From Clostridiales bacterium Firm_04 (GTDB lineage Bacteria > Bacillota > Clostridia > Oscillospirales > Ruminococcaceae): a stretch of DNA of 64,000 nucleotides. Each line of letters begins with the position of its first letter. Positions within the stretch are counted from its first letter, which is position 1. Below the pieces are notes generated by a model. That model did not search any database, was not told the origin of the DNA, and worked only from the letters and a program-made list of their open reading frames with translations. The DNA lies in NCBI GenBank assembly GCA_001603005.1, contig LVAJ01000012.1, forward strand, positions 1 through 64,000, in the 5' to 3' direction. Below are positions 44,750 to 55,020 of the stretch, piece after piece. The translations under genes were made by a program, and so were the position numbers.

Positions 44750-45703
44750 TCAGAGATATTGAAGCAGTTCTTCGCGGATCCCGTCATATTTGTGATCGGT
44801 GATGCCGAAATCCATGCCTTTGTAGCACCAGACGCTTCGACCGATGCCGTGCTTTTCAAATACGCTGTGGATCGCCTTGAACCATTCGAGCGAATCCGCG
44901 GCGGGCGCAATGTCGATCATGCCGTATTCGCCGCAGTAAAGCGATGTGTGCTGTTCTTCGGCTTTCCGGACCGCCGCCTCGAACAGCTCCTCGAAGTAGG
45001 CTTCCGAGGTGCCGCTTTCCGCAAAACTCATGCGGGCAGCCGGATCAATCCGCACTGTCCATGTCGCACCCTGATGCGTGAACAGCAGCGGTTCATAGCA
45101 ATGGAAATTGTAGATGACATTGCTGTCAAACGGCGGATCCAGCGCAGGAACCTCGCGCACGCCGTTGTTGTGATAGCTGCCGACAAGGATCATGGTTTCC
45201 GGTGCGATTTTCCGGATCCGCCGGATGCAGGTCTCTGCAATGCGGTTCCATGCGGCGATATAGGACGGATCGGTGACTTCATTGAGCAGCTCGAACGCGA
45301 TATGTGCAGGATCATTGCCGTAACGGCGGGCAAATTCTTCCCAGAGTGCATAGAACATTTCCTGATAGCTTTCCGAATCGAAAAAGCCTTCCTCGGTCTC
45401 GCCCTCATCAAAAGAAAAGCCGGCTGTTTTGTGCAGATCCAGCACCAGATTCAGCTGATATCTGCGGCAGAACGTTACCGCCAGATCGAGATACTGAAAT
45501 CCGACTGTCAGGAACGAGCCGTCTGCCTGCTGAAACAGATTATAGTCCACGGGAATGCGCACATGGTCAAAGCCCCAGTCCGCGATCTGCCGGAAATCCG
45601 GCTCCGTGATAAATGTATCCAGTGTATTCTGCGAATAATCGCACTGCGACATCCAGCCGCCGAGATTGATCCCCTTATGAAAGCCATTTTTCGTCAGCAT
45701 CAT
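44750..45703 (-). CDS. GH5-family glycoside hydrolase, no obvious signal peptide or dockerin
   Basis: GFHKGINLGGWMSQ, HVRIPVDYNLF, FELLNEVTD, YCGEYGMID. Confidence 0.88.
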   Translation of the reverse strand: MMLTKNGFHKGINLGGWMSQCDYSQNTLDTFITEPDFRQIADWGFDHVRIPVDYNLFQQADGSFLTVGFQYLDLAVTFCRRYQLNLVLDLHKTAGFSFDEGETEEGFFDSESYQEMFYALWEEFARRYGNDPAHIAFELLNEVTDPSYIAAWNRIAETCIRRIRKIAPETMILVGSYHNNGVREVPALDPPFDSNVIYNFHCYEPLLFTHQGATWTVRIDPAARMSFAESGTSEAYFEELFEAAVRKAEEQHTSLYCGEYGMIDIAPAADSLEWFKAIHSVFEKHGIGRSVWCYKGMDFGITDHKYDGIREELLQYL

Positions 45704-45761
45704 ATCTATGCGCCGCCTTTCTGTATTATGGTTTCTATTGTAACATACAGGCGGCAAAAAG

Positions 45762-47114
45762 TCAAGGCATCGCGGCTGTTTTTGCGTGCTTTCTGCCGAA
45801 TGCATGCAGATAGAATGCAACCGAAATGACCGTTGCCGTCACCCAGCCGATCGGCCATGCGGACCAGATGCCGGTCGGACCGAACGGCACAGAGAGGATC
45901 CATGCAAGCACCACGCGCAGCACGAGATCGGTAAAGGTCGCAGTCATGAACTTGTTCATCATGCCTGCACCCCGCAGCACGCCGTCCGAGACCAGTTTCA
46001 GCGCTGCGATCACATAGAACGGCGATACGATCTGCAAAAAGCGCACACCGGTCTGCATCGCATCCGCGCCGGGGTGATCGAGGAAGAACCGCACCAGCGT
46101 TTTTCCGCAGTAGAAATACAGCAGCGTCAGCGGAATCACGATGATCCAGACCAGTTTGCATGCGGCGCGGTGTCCGGCAGGAACACGTTCCCGCTTGTCT
46201 GCACCGAGATTCTGTGCGGTATAATTCGAGACACCGTTGCCGATCGTTGTCAGCGAGGTGATGACCAGATTGTTCAGCTTGACCGCCGCGGAATAACCGG
46301 CAACCACGCCGGAGCCGAAATCATTGATGACACGCTGAATGATGATATTGCCGATCGAGATAAAGCTCTGCTGCAAAATGCTCGGGATCGCGATGACAGC
46401 GATCTGATTGAGCAGCGGACGGGAAAAGATCGGCGCTTTGCCTTCTGTATCAAATGTGCGGAGTCTGCGCAGCAGAAAGATCACAGAAAGGACGCAGCTG
46501 ACGCCCTGACAGAGCAGCGTTGCCCAAGCCGTACCCGCAACGCCCATCTGAAAACCTCGGACAAACAGAATATCCATGCCGACATTTGCCGTTGAGGACG
46601 CAGCCAGAAACCAGAACGGCGTTTTGGAATCGCCGAGCGCCGTAAAGATACCGGTCGCGGTGTTATAGAAAAAGACAAACGGCAGACTGAGGATATAGAT
46701 AAACAGGTACCGTGCGGAATCCGCAAAAATATTCTGCGGGGTATGGATCAGCCGCAGCAGGGGATCGCAGAGCAGCATGCCGCCGAGCATCAGCACCGCG
46801 CAGACAATGCCGATCGAGATCGCCGCCGTGCTGATCGCAGTTTTCATGCTTCGGATCTGCTTTGCACCGAACAGACGCGCTGTCACGACCGATGTGCCGA
46901 TGTTGCATCCGAATGCGAATGCGAGAAAGATCAGCGTGATCTCATAGCTGTTGCCGACCGCCGCAAGCGCGTCCTCACCGATATATTTGCCCGCGACAAA
47001 GCTGTCCGCGAGATTATAGAGCTGCTGAAAAATGATGCTGCCGAATAGCGGCAGACAGAAATTCCGGATCACAGTTTCCGGCTTGCCGACTGTCAGATCT
47101 TTGCTGTTGCCCAT
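45762..47114 (-). CDS. MATE family efflux transporter
   Basis: NFCLPLFGSIIFQQLYNLADSFVAGKYIGEDALAAVGNSYEITLIFLAFAFGCNIGTSV. Confidence 0.92.
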   Translation of the reverse strand: MGNSKDLTVGKPETVIRNFCLPLFGSIIFQQLYNLADSFVAGKYIGEDALAAVGNSYEITLIFLAFAFGCNIGTSVVTARLFGAKQIRSMKTAISTAAISIGIVCAVLMLGGMLLCDPLLRLIHTPQNIFADSARYLFIYILSLPFVFFYNTATGIFTALGDSKTPFWFLAASSTANVGMDILFVRGFQMGVAGTAWATLLCQGVSCVLSVIFLLRRLRTFDTEGKAPIFSRPLLNQIAVIAIPSILQQSFISIGNIIIQRVINDFGSGVVAGYSAAVKLNNLVITSLTTIGNGVSNYTAQNLGADKRERVPAGHRAACKLVWIIVIPLTLLYFYCGKTLVRFFLDHPGADAMQTGVRFLQIVSPFYVIAALKLVSDGVLRGAGMMNKFMTATFTDLVLRVVLAWILSVPFGPTGIWSAWPIGWVTATVISVAFYLHAFGRKHAKTAAMP

Positions 47115-47300
47115 AGTAACCCTCCGTATCTGTATTTACCCAAACACGTATTATATCACAGATTTCAGGGGATGTAAATACGCTGGTACGCATTTTTTCG
47201 GTTGTGTACAGAATCGCGGCGCGCGATGAACAGGAATCCGCTCAATTTGCCGATGCATGCAATTGGTGACAATAGATACAGAATAATTGACAATTTATTA

Positions 47301-47329
47301 TTGTTTCAACGGATTAGATGTGCTATAAT
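47301..47329 (+). promoter_or_regulatory. Candidate promoter TTGTTT-N17-TATAAT for the GH30 gene
   Basis: Boxes at 47301-47306 and 47324-47329. Confidence 0.4.
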
Positions 47330-47376
47330 ATAATAGCTGTATTATAGCTAAAAATCGTACAGGATAGAAAGAAGGG

Positions 47377-49959
47377 GTGTTCATGAAATCAATCCGAAAA
47401 CTGGCAGCAGTGCTGCTCGCAGCGGGGATCTTCGTAACTGGAAACGGGATCACGGTGCTGCCTGCGGCTGCGGCAACCAATGTCACGCTCTCACCGTCCG
47501 ACCGCTATGAGATCAACGGCGGTGTGTTCGAGGGCTGGGGCAGTTCCCTGTGCTGGTGGGCGAACCGTGTCGGCTATTCCGACTCACTGGCGCAGAAATG
47601 TGCGGATCTGTTCTACGGCGAAGACGGTCTGCACCTGAACATTGCGCGGTTCAACATCGGCGGCGGCGACGATCCGACGCATCATCATATCACCCGCACC
47701 GACTCCAATATGCCGGGATATACGGTCTATCAGAACGGACAGGTGACCTACGACTGGAATGCGGACGCCAATCAGCAGAATGTGCTGCGGCGCTGCATCG
47801 AGGCGGCAGGGGATGACATGATCGTTGAGATGTTCTCCAATTCTCCGCCGTACTACATGACAAACAGCGGATGCTCGACCGGAAACAAAAATGCAGGACA
47901 GAATAACTTAAAGGATGACTGCTACGACGATTTCGCAGAATATCTCGCAGAGGTATGCGCGCATTTCCAGAACGAATGGGGTATTCCGGTTCAGAGCATT
48001 GATCCGATGAATGAGCCGTGTACGGATTACTGGGGCGCATTCAGTGCCAAGCAGGAAGGCTGCCATTTTGATTCCGGCAACTCCGAATCGAAGATCATCA
48101 CAGAGCTTCAGAAGTCTCTGAAAAAGCGGAATCTTGACAATATTATTCTCTGCGCATGCGATGAAACGTCGATCGACCTGCAAATTGATACGTACAAAAA
48201 GCTTTCGACCGATGCAAAGCTCGCGCTCTCCCGTATTGATACGCATTCATACGGCGGAAGCAGACGCGGCGAACTGAAAAATCTTGCGCTGACGGAAGGC
48301 AAGAACCTCTGGATGAGTGAGGTGGACGGCAGAAATACAGCCGGTACCAATGCCGGCAATATGGGTGCCGCGCTCTGGCTTGCTGACCGCATCACGACGG
48401 ACTGCAACGGGCTGAACGCTTCTGCATGGATCCTCTGGCAGCTGATCGACAACCATGTGAGCTCCGTCGGCTATAACGGCAACAAGGATTCCGGCATGCC
48501 GAATATCAATGACGGTTTCTGGGGCGTTGCGGTCGCCGACCATGACCAGAACAAGGTCGTGCTCTCCAAGAAGTATTACGGCTTCGGTCAGTTCACGCGG
48601 TATATCCGCCCCGGCATGATCATGCTCAATTCCTCGAACCGCAGTCTCGCGGCATTCGACAAGGAAAACAATCAGCTTGTTGTCGTTGTGTATAATCTCG
48701 GCGGCGGAAATGCGGACTATGCATTTGACCTCTCCGGCTTCTCCGAGGTGGGCACATCGGCAAAGGGCATCCGCACCAGTTCCAGTGAAGACTGGAAGGA
48801 TATCGGTACGACTGCGCTGCAGGGTAAGCGGCTGAATGTGACACTGCCTGCGAACTCGATCACGACCTACATTATTGACGGCGTAAAGGGTGAGACAGAA
48901 CGTGCCAACCGTATCGACATCAGCAAGGCAAGGCTTACCGGTACGGACTCGTGGCAGAGCCAGAGTGATTACAGCTACGAAAAAGCATTCGACGGCAACC
49001 GCGGCAGCTTCTTCGACGGCGTGAGCAACGGCTGGGTGCAGGCGGATCTCGGCGAGGTATACGATATCACAACGATCGGTTACTGCCCGCGCATGGGCTA
49101 TGAATACCGCTGTGCAGACGCGATGTTTCAGGTGTCGGATGACGGCACAAACTGGAAGACCGTCTACACGATTTCCGGTGAACCGAGCTACGGTATGCAT
49201 TATGTGATGCCTTCGACTGCTGCGACAGGACGTTATATCCGCTATGCGGTTCCGGACGGCAAACCGAACAACGGCGTCAACAAGGAGAGCACATATTGCT
49301 GCAACATCGCAGAGATCGAGTTTTACGGCACACCAAGCGTCATGATGGATTACCAGAAGATCAGTATTGATGCTGCGAACGTGACCGGTTCCGAGGCATG
49401 GCATCAGACTGCGAATGACGCGAAGAAGGCGTTTGACGGCAGTACCGCAAGCTTCTTTGACGGTGTCGGCGACGGCTGGGTGCAGGCGGATCTCGGCGGC
49501 ATGTATCAGCTGCAGGCGATCGGCTACTGCCCGCGCGAGGGCAAGGAATACCGCTGCACAGACGGCATGTTCATGGTATCGGCTGACGGCACGAACTGGG
49601 AGACTGTTCACACGATCACGACAGTTCCGGGCTACGGCATGCAGTATGTGCCGCTGGAAGGTGTGACTGCGCGGTATATCAAGTATGCGGTGCCGTCCGG
49701 TGCGCCGCAGAATACAGTGAACGGCGATGACGTTTACTGCTGCAACATCGCGGAAATCGAGGTATACGGCACAGAAACCACCAATACGCGCGGCGATGTG
49801 AACATCGACGGCAAGGTCGATACAGCGGATGCTGTGATGCTGGCTAAATACCTGAGCTGTCAGGGCGATATTGCAAACTGGGAAGCCGGCGACCTAAACG
49901 GCGACCGCGTCCTGAATGCGGTTGATCTGACGATGCTCAAGCGAATCCTTATGAAATAA
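47377..49959 (+). CDS. GH30-family glycanase with two CBM32/F5-8C-like modules and dockerin
   Basis: Signal peptide; FEGWGSSLCWWANRVG; FSNSPPYYM; DPMNEPCTDYW; duplicated FFDGVxxGWVQADLG modules; dockerin GDVNIDGKVDTADAVMLAKYLS...GDLNGDRVLNAVDLTMLKRILM. Confidence 0.9.
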   Translation: MFMKSIRKLAAVLLAAGIFVTGNGITVLPAAAATNVTLSPSDRYEINGGVFEGWGSSLCWWANRVGYSDSLAQKCADLFYGEDGLHLNIARFNIGGGDDPTHHHITRTDSNMPGYTVYQNGQVTYDWNADANQQNVLRRCIEAAGDDMIVEMFSNSPPYYMTNSGCSTGNKNAGQNNLKDDCYDDFAEYLAEVCAHFQNEWGIPVQSIDPMNEPCTDYWGAFSAKQEGCHFDSGNSESKIITELQKSLKKRNLDNIILCACDETSIDLQIDTYKKLSTDAKLALSRIDTHSYGGSRRGELKNLALTEGKNLWMSEVDGRNTAGTNAGNMGAALWLADRITTDCNGLNASAWILWQLIDNHVSSVGYNGNKDSGMPNINDGFWGVAVADHDQNKVVLSKKYYGFGQFTRYIRPGMIMLNSSNRSLAAFDKENNQLVVVVYNLGGGNADYAFDLSGFSEVGTSAKGIRTSSSEDWKDIGTTALQGKRLNVTLPANSITTYIIDGVKGETERANRIDISKARLTGTDSWQSQSDYSYEKAFDGNRGSFFDGVSNGWVQADLGEVYDITTIGYCPRMGYEYRCADAMFQVSDDGTNWKTVYTISGEPSYGMHYVMPSTAATGRYIRYAVPDGKPNNGVNKESTYCCNIAEIEFYGTPSVMMDYQKISIDAANVTGSEAWHQTANDAKKAFDGSTASFFDGVGDGWVQADLGGMYQLQAIGYCPREGKEYRCTDGMFMVSADGTNWETVHTITTVPGYGMQYVPLEGVTARYIKYAVPSGAPQNTVNGDDVYCCNIAEIEVYGTETTNTRGDVNIDGKVDTADAVMLAKYLSCQGDIANWEAGDLNGDRVLNAVDLTMLKRILMK

Positions 49960-49970
49960 CGTAAAATCAG

Positions 49971-50008
49971 AACCGTCCTGTCGGAGCAGCTGTTCCGGCG
50001 GGACGGTT
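49971..50008 (+). terminator. Probable terminator after GH30
   Basis: AACCGTCC ... GGACGGTT. Confidence 0.55.
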
Positions 50009-50045
50009 TGTCATAGAGTGAATCTGTATTTTTCCAGTTCATCCA

Positions 50046-50073
50046 TTGCACTTTTTGCATAATATGGTATAAT
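50046..50073 (+). promoter_or_regulatory. Repeat-family promoter TTGCAC-N16-TATAAT
   Basis: ATCCATTGCACTTTTTGCATAATATGGTATAATAG upstream of the methyltransferase gene. Confidence 0.65.
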
Positions 50074-50121
50074 AGAGGCGTTAGACAGTGCTAACAGACA
50101 TCAAATCGGAAGGATCGTGAA

Positions 50122-50953
50122 AATGCAATCAATACAGTATCCGGAGCTTGATCCGGTTATGAAAACGCTGGTTCTGCCGCTCTACGGGCGTGCGGAGTGT
50201 GCAAAAAAATATCCGCGGTTATTTCCGGATCCGTCCGCGGAACGGCTTGTCTCGCAGATCGGCTGCGAGGTCGGCAGTCTGCACCATGCGGATCTGACGC
50301 TGCTGACATGGGCATTGCGCAAGCGGATCCTCTGTGAACGTGTGCGGAATTATCTGAAAGCGCATCCACGTGCGACGGTCGTGAACCTCGGCTGCGGCGC
50401 GGATGAGAGTTTTTCGGCAGTGGACAACGGTTCCTGCCGCTGGATCAATCTGGATCTGCCGGAAGTCATTGCAGAGCGGGAGAAAATGATGCAGCTGCGG
50501 GAACGGGAATCTAACATCGGGATGAGCGCGTTCGATCTGCATTGGCTGGACAGGATCGAAGCGGATCCAGCAAACGGGCTGTTTGTCATCTGCGGCGGCA
50601 TGCTGATGTATTTTGCCGAAGAAAAGCTCCGTCCGCTGTTCACGGCATTGGCGGAGCGGTTTCCGGACGGCGGGATCTGTTTTGATACGGTCAGCCGCGC
50701 CGGCATGCGGAAAACAAACCGTATGCTCGAAAAAACCGGCAATCAGGATGCAGAGATCGTCTTTGCAGTCGATGATGCGCAGGCAATGTTCCTGCCGTGG
50801 TTCGATCGTTTTGCGTCTGTCAATATTCTGGAGCAGATGCCGGATGATATCATTCATGCGAGAGAGATTCCGCTTTTGAAGCGCAGAATGCTGGAACTCG
50901 GCATGAAAATGGGCATTGTCCGTTTTATTGAGATCCGGTTCCGGAAATTATAA
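50122..50953 (+). CDS. Class I SAM-dependent methyltransferase, leucine carboxyl methyltransferase-like
   Basis: TVVNLGCGADESFSAVDNGSCRWINLDLPEVIAERE; the start codon could be at 50117 or 50122. Confidence 0.78.
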
Positions 50954-50958
50954 CGCAT

Positions 50959-51023
50959 AAAGCACAACACGTTTTCCGCGATCCCCCCTCTTATGGATCA
51001 GCGAAAAACGTGTTGTGCTTTTT
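50959..51023 (+). terminator. Terminator hairpin
   Basis: AAGCACAACACGTTTT ... AAAACGTGTTGTGCTTTTT. Confidence 0.75.
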
Positions 51024-51095
51024 GAATGGGGATTCATGACAGTCCTGCGTGTTCAGGCAGCAGAATTGTCAGAAAGGATGATGGCTGAATCATGC

Positions 51096-52277
51096 TTAAA
51101 GAGAAGCGTGTGCTGCAATGCGGTAGATCTCCGCAATATCCGCAGCGGAAAGATGCACAAATCCGCCCGTTTTGCCGTCGCCGATGCCAAAGCGCTCGAC
51201 GAGCAGGGGAATATCAGATTCTTTTGCACCGAGTTCTTCAAAATTGATCGGCATGCCGATTTCATGCAGGAATTTGCGGAAGCGACTGATGCCTTCGAGC
51301 GCAGTCGCTTCCGGATCGGCAAAGTTCATGCTGCATCCCCAGACGCGAACAGCTACCTGTGCAAAACGCATCACATCATGCTTATATACATAAGTCATCC
51401 ATGCGGGCATGATGACTGCAAGACCGGCGCCGTGTGCGCAGTCATAGAGCGCAGAAAGCTCATGCTCGATGCCGTGACTGTTCCAGTCCTGCTCTCTGCC
51501 GACACCGACGATATTGGTATGCGCAACAGTTCCAGCCCACATGATATTGGAACGCGCGTCGTAATTTGCGGGATCCGCAATGACACGGGGCGTTTCCTTG
51601 ATCATCGTTTGCAGAACCGCTTCGCAAAGACGGTCAGTGATCTCAACTTCTGTTGTATTCGTGAAATAGCGCTCGAAAACATGCGCCATAATATCAGTAG
51701 CACCGCATGCCGTCTGATAGGCGGGGAGCGTGCAGGTCAGTTCGGGGTTGAGAATGGAGAATCGCGGACGGATCAGATCGGAGCCCGTACCTCTTTTCAG
51801 TCCGTCCGCCTCCTTGGTGATGACAGCATCTCCGGATCCCTCGCTTCCGGCTGCTGCAATCGTTAAAACGGTACCAACAGGAATCGCCCTCTCGATCTGT
51901 TTTCCCGTAGAGAAGAAGTCCCAGAAATCGCCCGCATAGGGCACACCCATTGCAATTGCTTTGGATGAGTCAATCGTAGAACCGCCGCCGACTGCAAGGA
52001 TCATGTCGATTTGCTCTTTGCGGCAGAGTTCGATACCCTCATAAACAAGCGTATCGCGCGGATTCGGCTTGACACCGCCGAGCTCACAGAACGGAATGCC
52101 GTTTGCAGTCAGCGATTGTTTCACACGGTCAAGCAGTCCGCTCCTGACAGCGGAACCGCCGCCGTAATGCAGCAAAACCTTTGTGCCGCCGTATTTTTTT
52201 GCATAAAAGCCCGCATCGGATTCTCTGCCTTTTCCGAATACAAATTCTGTCGGGCTGTAAAAATTGAAATTATTCAT
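51096..52277 (-). CDS. Iron-containing alcohol dehydrogenase
   Basis: ILAVGGGSTIDSSKAIA; GIEHELSALYDCAHGAGLAVIMPAWM. Confidence 0.92.
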   Translation of the reverse strand: MNNFNFYSPTEFVFGKGRESDAGFYAKKYGGTKVLLHYGGGSAVRSGLLDRVKQSLTANGIPFCELGGVKPNPRDTLVYEGIELCRKEQIDMILAVGGGSTIDSSKAIAMGVPYAGDFWDFFSTGKQIERAIPVGTVLTIAAAGSEGSGDAVITKEADGLKRGTGSDLIRPRFSILNPELTCTLPAYQTACGATDIMAHVFERYFTNTTEVEITDRLCEAVLQTMIKETPRVIADPANYDARSNIMWAGTVAHTNIVGVGREQDWNSHGIEHELSALYDCAHGAGLAVIMPAWMTYVYKHDVMRFAQVAVRVWGCSMNFADPEATALEGISRFRKFLHEIGMPINFEELGAKESDIPLLVERFGIGDGKTGGFVHLSAADIAEIYRIAAHASL

Positions 52278-53295
52278 GCTTTAACATATCCTCCAATTGC
52301 CGGTATGCCGAAATCACACGGTCACACCATGCATCAAAAGCAGGATCCTCGATCTGCAGCTCCGGATGTGCCAGAATATGCGCAACCGTCTGCCGGATAC
52401 CCTGATCCGCACGGACAGAAACCGTAAACTCCGGAACGGTACGGCGAATCTTAGATGTATCAAACTGTACGGAGCATGCCTTATCGCCGAGCAGGCTGCC
52501 CTCGAAATCATAATCGTTGTCACTGACAGCGGCGAGAAAATCAGAAGGAATGTGGCATGTATCCAGCTTGCAGCCGAGTGCATCCGCAATGATTTCATAA
52601 ATCTGATTCCATGTCACGCGCTCCTCAGACATGATCTGATATGCCTGACCGATCGCATGGAGATTGCCGACAAGCCCGCAATAGGCTTTGGCAAAATCAG
52701 AATTATGGGTGATCGTCCAGTGACTTGTACCGTCGCCGTGAATGATGACGGGCTTGCCGTCCAGCATGCGGCGGAGCACCTGCCAGCTGCCCATTTTGCC
52801 GTGTACACCGAGCGGAACGGAGCGTTCGTCATAGGTGTGGCTCGGGCGGACGATCGTGACAGGAAATCCGGTCTCGCGATAAGCCTGCATCAGATATTCC
52901 TCGCAGGCGATCTTGTCGCGGGAATACTGCCAGTAGGGATTGGAAAGCGGTGTGCTTTCCGTAATGACCGGATCAGACAGCGGCTTCTGATAGGCAGAAG
53001 CGGAGCTGATATAAAGATATTGCTTTGTGATCCCGCTGAACAGACGGACATCCCGTTCAATCTGATCGCGGGTAAACCCGATAAACTCGCCGACTGCATC
53101 AAATTTCATGCCTGCAAGCAGATTTCTGATCGCGGCTTCATCGGAAATGTCACCCTGTATCACCCGAACATTGTCGGGAAGCTCCGCGTTGCGGCTGCCT
53201 CTGTTCAGCAGAATGACTTCATGCTGCTGCGATGCGAGAAGGCGGGTAATCGCCATGCTGATTGTACCGGTTCCGCCGATCATCAGAATCTTCAT
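52270..53295 (-). CDS. NAD-dependent epimerase/dehydratase (extended SDR)
   Basis: MKILMIGGTGTISMAITRLLASQQHEVILLNRG. Confidence 0.88.
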   Translation of the reverse strand: MKILMIGGTGTISMAITRLLASQQHEVILLNRGSRNAELPDNVRVIQGDISDEAAIRNLLAGMKFDAVGEFIGFTRDQIERDVRLFSGITKQYLYISSASAYQKPLSDPVITESTPLSNPYWQYSRDKIACEEYLMQAYRETGFPVTIVRPSHTYDERSVPLGVHGKMGSWQVLRRMLDGKPVIIHGDGTSHWTITHNSDFAKAYCGLVGNLHAIGQAYQIMSEERVTWNQIYEIIADALGCKLDTCHIPSDFLAAVSDNDYDFEGSLLGDKACSVQFDTSKIRRTVPEFTVSVRADQGIRQTVAHILAHPELQIEDPAFDAWCDRVISAYRQLEDMLKHE

Positions 53296-53424
53296 CGTAA
53301 CAGTACCTCTCTTTCGTTTCCATGTGTATTATAGCACACTTATTTTCTAAATAAAATAGGATATGCTATTTGTTTTTTAACATATCCTATCTATTTATTC
53401 TATTCTGTGTTGTCATATATTATG

Positions 53425-54189
53425 TTAAGACTTGACCTTTCGCCATTCAGAAGGCGTAATGCCGAATTTCTGCTTGAACTGCCGTGAGAAATGGACGACA
53501 CTGCTGTATCCGCAGGAAAATGCGGTCTCCTCGATCGTCATGCCGGAATTGGTCAGGAAGTGCTGTGCCTGCTCCAGACGGCTTTGGATGACGTCGGCAT
53601 TGCAGGTGACGCCGAATGCTTTTTTATAGAGCGCGTGGAGATAAGGCGTGCTGATATTGAGAATTTTCGCCATCTGATCGGTGCTCCAGTCGCGGGACGG
53701 CTGTGCATAGATCTGCCGGCGGAGATCCAGCAGCTCACGGTAATGCGGAAGTTCACTGTTTGGTTCGACAGGTTTTTTGCCGAATACTTCTGTCAGCATG
53801 GCGCGGATCAGCAGACCGACGGGCTGCGAACTTGTTCCGCGGTAGTGGCAGTCGGCAAGCAATTGGAAATACTGGGATATGTTAATCTGTTCTCCCACAT
53901 AGACGAGCTCATTGAAGCGTACCTCGACACCGGGTGCGAGCGGCTCCGTACAATCAAACAGAATCCAGTCATTGATATAGCGATCTTCACAAGCTTTGTA
54001 GTACTGCGGAGTGCGGCGGTCATAGATGATAAAGGAGTCCGGTTCTGCAGTAACGGTCTCGCCGTTCAGCCGGAATGTGGCATGGGTTTTGATGAACAGC
54101 ACGAGGTAGCCGTCATAGCCCTGCGGGTGGTCAAATACAAAGCTGCTGTCATGACGGCAGCCGCATCCCATTCGATGAATCTGGAACAT
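53425..54189 (-). CDS. AraC-family transcriptional regulator
   Basis: C-terminal double HTH: QMAKILNISTPYLHALYKKAFGVTCNADVIQSRLEQAQHFLTNSGMTIEETAFSCGYSSVVHFSRQFKQKFGITPSEWRK. Confidence 0.93.
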   Translation of the reverse strand: MFQIHRMGCGCRHDSSFVFDHPQGYDGYLVLFIKTHATFRLNGETVTAEPDSFIIYDRRTPQYYKACEDRYINDWILFDCTEPLAPGVEVRFNELVYVGEQINISQYFQLLADCHYRGTSSQPVGLLIRAMLTEVFGKKPVEPNSELPHYRELLDLRRQIYAQPSRDWSTDQMAKILNISTPYLHALYKKAFGVTCNADVIQSRLEQAQHFLTNSGMTIEETAFSCGYSSVVHFSRQFKQKFGITPSEWRKVKS

Positions 54190-54360
54190 GGGAATGCCTC
54201 CTTTCAACAAAATCATCATAACACGATTTCGACGAAAAGTCAATGCTGTGAATTGCGGACTTTGCACGGATTATTGCGATTTTTGCGATGTTCGCGTCTT
54301 GTTGTACGGTCAGATCTGCCGGAAATAAACCGGTTGTACGGTTTTTGATATTTCATCTTT

Positions 54361-54526
54361 AACTCCCATGAAGCAAAACAGCAGATTTTTGCATCTTCTC
54401 CCATTGCACTTTCCGTGGAAATATGTTATAAGCGGGCGGTGCCCGCCTCCATTTTAACTCCCATGAAGTAAAACAGCAGATTTTTGCTTCTTCTCCATTG
54501 CACTTTCCGTGGAAATATGTTATAAT
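54361..54526 (+). repeat. Tandem pair of hairpin + promoter repeats (95-bp period)
   Basis: AACTCCCATGAAGYAAAACAGCAGATTTTTGC...TCCATTGCACTTTCCGTGGAAATATGTTATAA at 54361 and 54456; the first ends TATAAG, the second TATAAT. Confidence 0.85.
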
Positions 54527-54569
54527 AATGTCGGGCAGTTGCCCGAACGAAAATAAAGGAGGATCTATC

Positions 54570-54968
54570 ATGAAAGAAGTATTCGATTTTCTGAAGAAGG
54601 CAGAAACCTATTATCTTGCGACTGCTGACGGTGACCAGCCGCGTGTGCGCCCGTTCGGAACAGTTGAGATGTTCGAGGACAAGCTGTACATTCTCACCGG
54701 AAAGACGAAGGATGTGTCCAAACAGATCCAGAAGAATCCGAAGGCAGAGATCTGCGCGTTCATGGACGGCACATGGCTGCGCATTACCTGCGAACTGGTA
54801 CGCGATGACCGCATCCCGCCCAAGCAGCATATGCTGGACTGCTATCCGCATCTGCAGTTCATGTACAAGGTCGATGACGATTACACCGAGGTACTCTATA
54901 TGAAGAATGCAACGGCTGTTTTCGCATCCATGAATCCGGAGATCCCGCCGAAAACGATCACATTCTGA
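54570..54968 (+). CDS. Pyridoxamine 5'-phosphate oxidase family protein
   Basis: MKEVFDFLKKAETYYLATADGDQPRVRPFGTVEMFEDKLYILTG; RBS AAAGGAGG. Confidence 0.88.
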   Translation: MKEVFDFLKKAETYYLATADGDQPRVRPFGTVEMFEDKLYILTGKTKDVSKQIQKNPKAEICAFMDGTWLRITCELVRDDRIPPKQHMLDCYPHLQFMYKVDDDYTEVLYMKNATAVFASMNPEIPPKTITF

Positions 54969-54984
54969 TATTTCAGCATACAGA

Positions 54985-55020
54985 AAAGCCTGAGAGCAGT
55001 GAAGCTTTCAGGCTTTTTTG
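54985..55020. terminator. Terminator
   Basis: AAAAGCCTGA ... TCAGGCTTTTTT. Confidence 0.75.

Noticed and set aside
48247-49611. 454 aa minus-strand ORF
   Set aside because: Antisense to the GH30 gene, which has signal peptide, catalytic motifs and dockerin.
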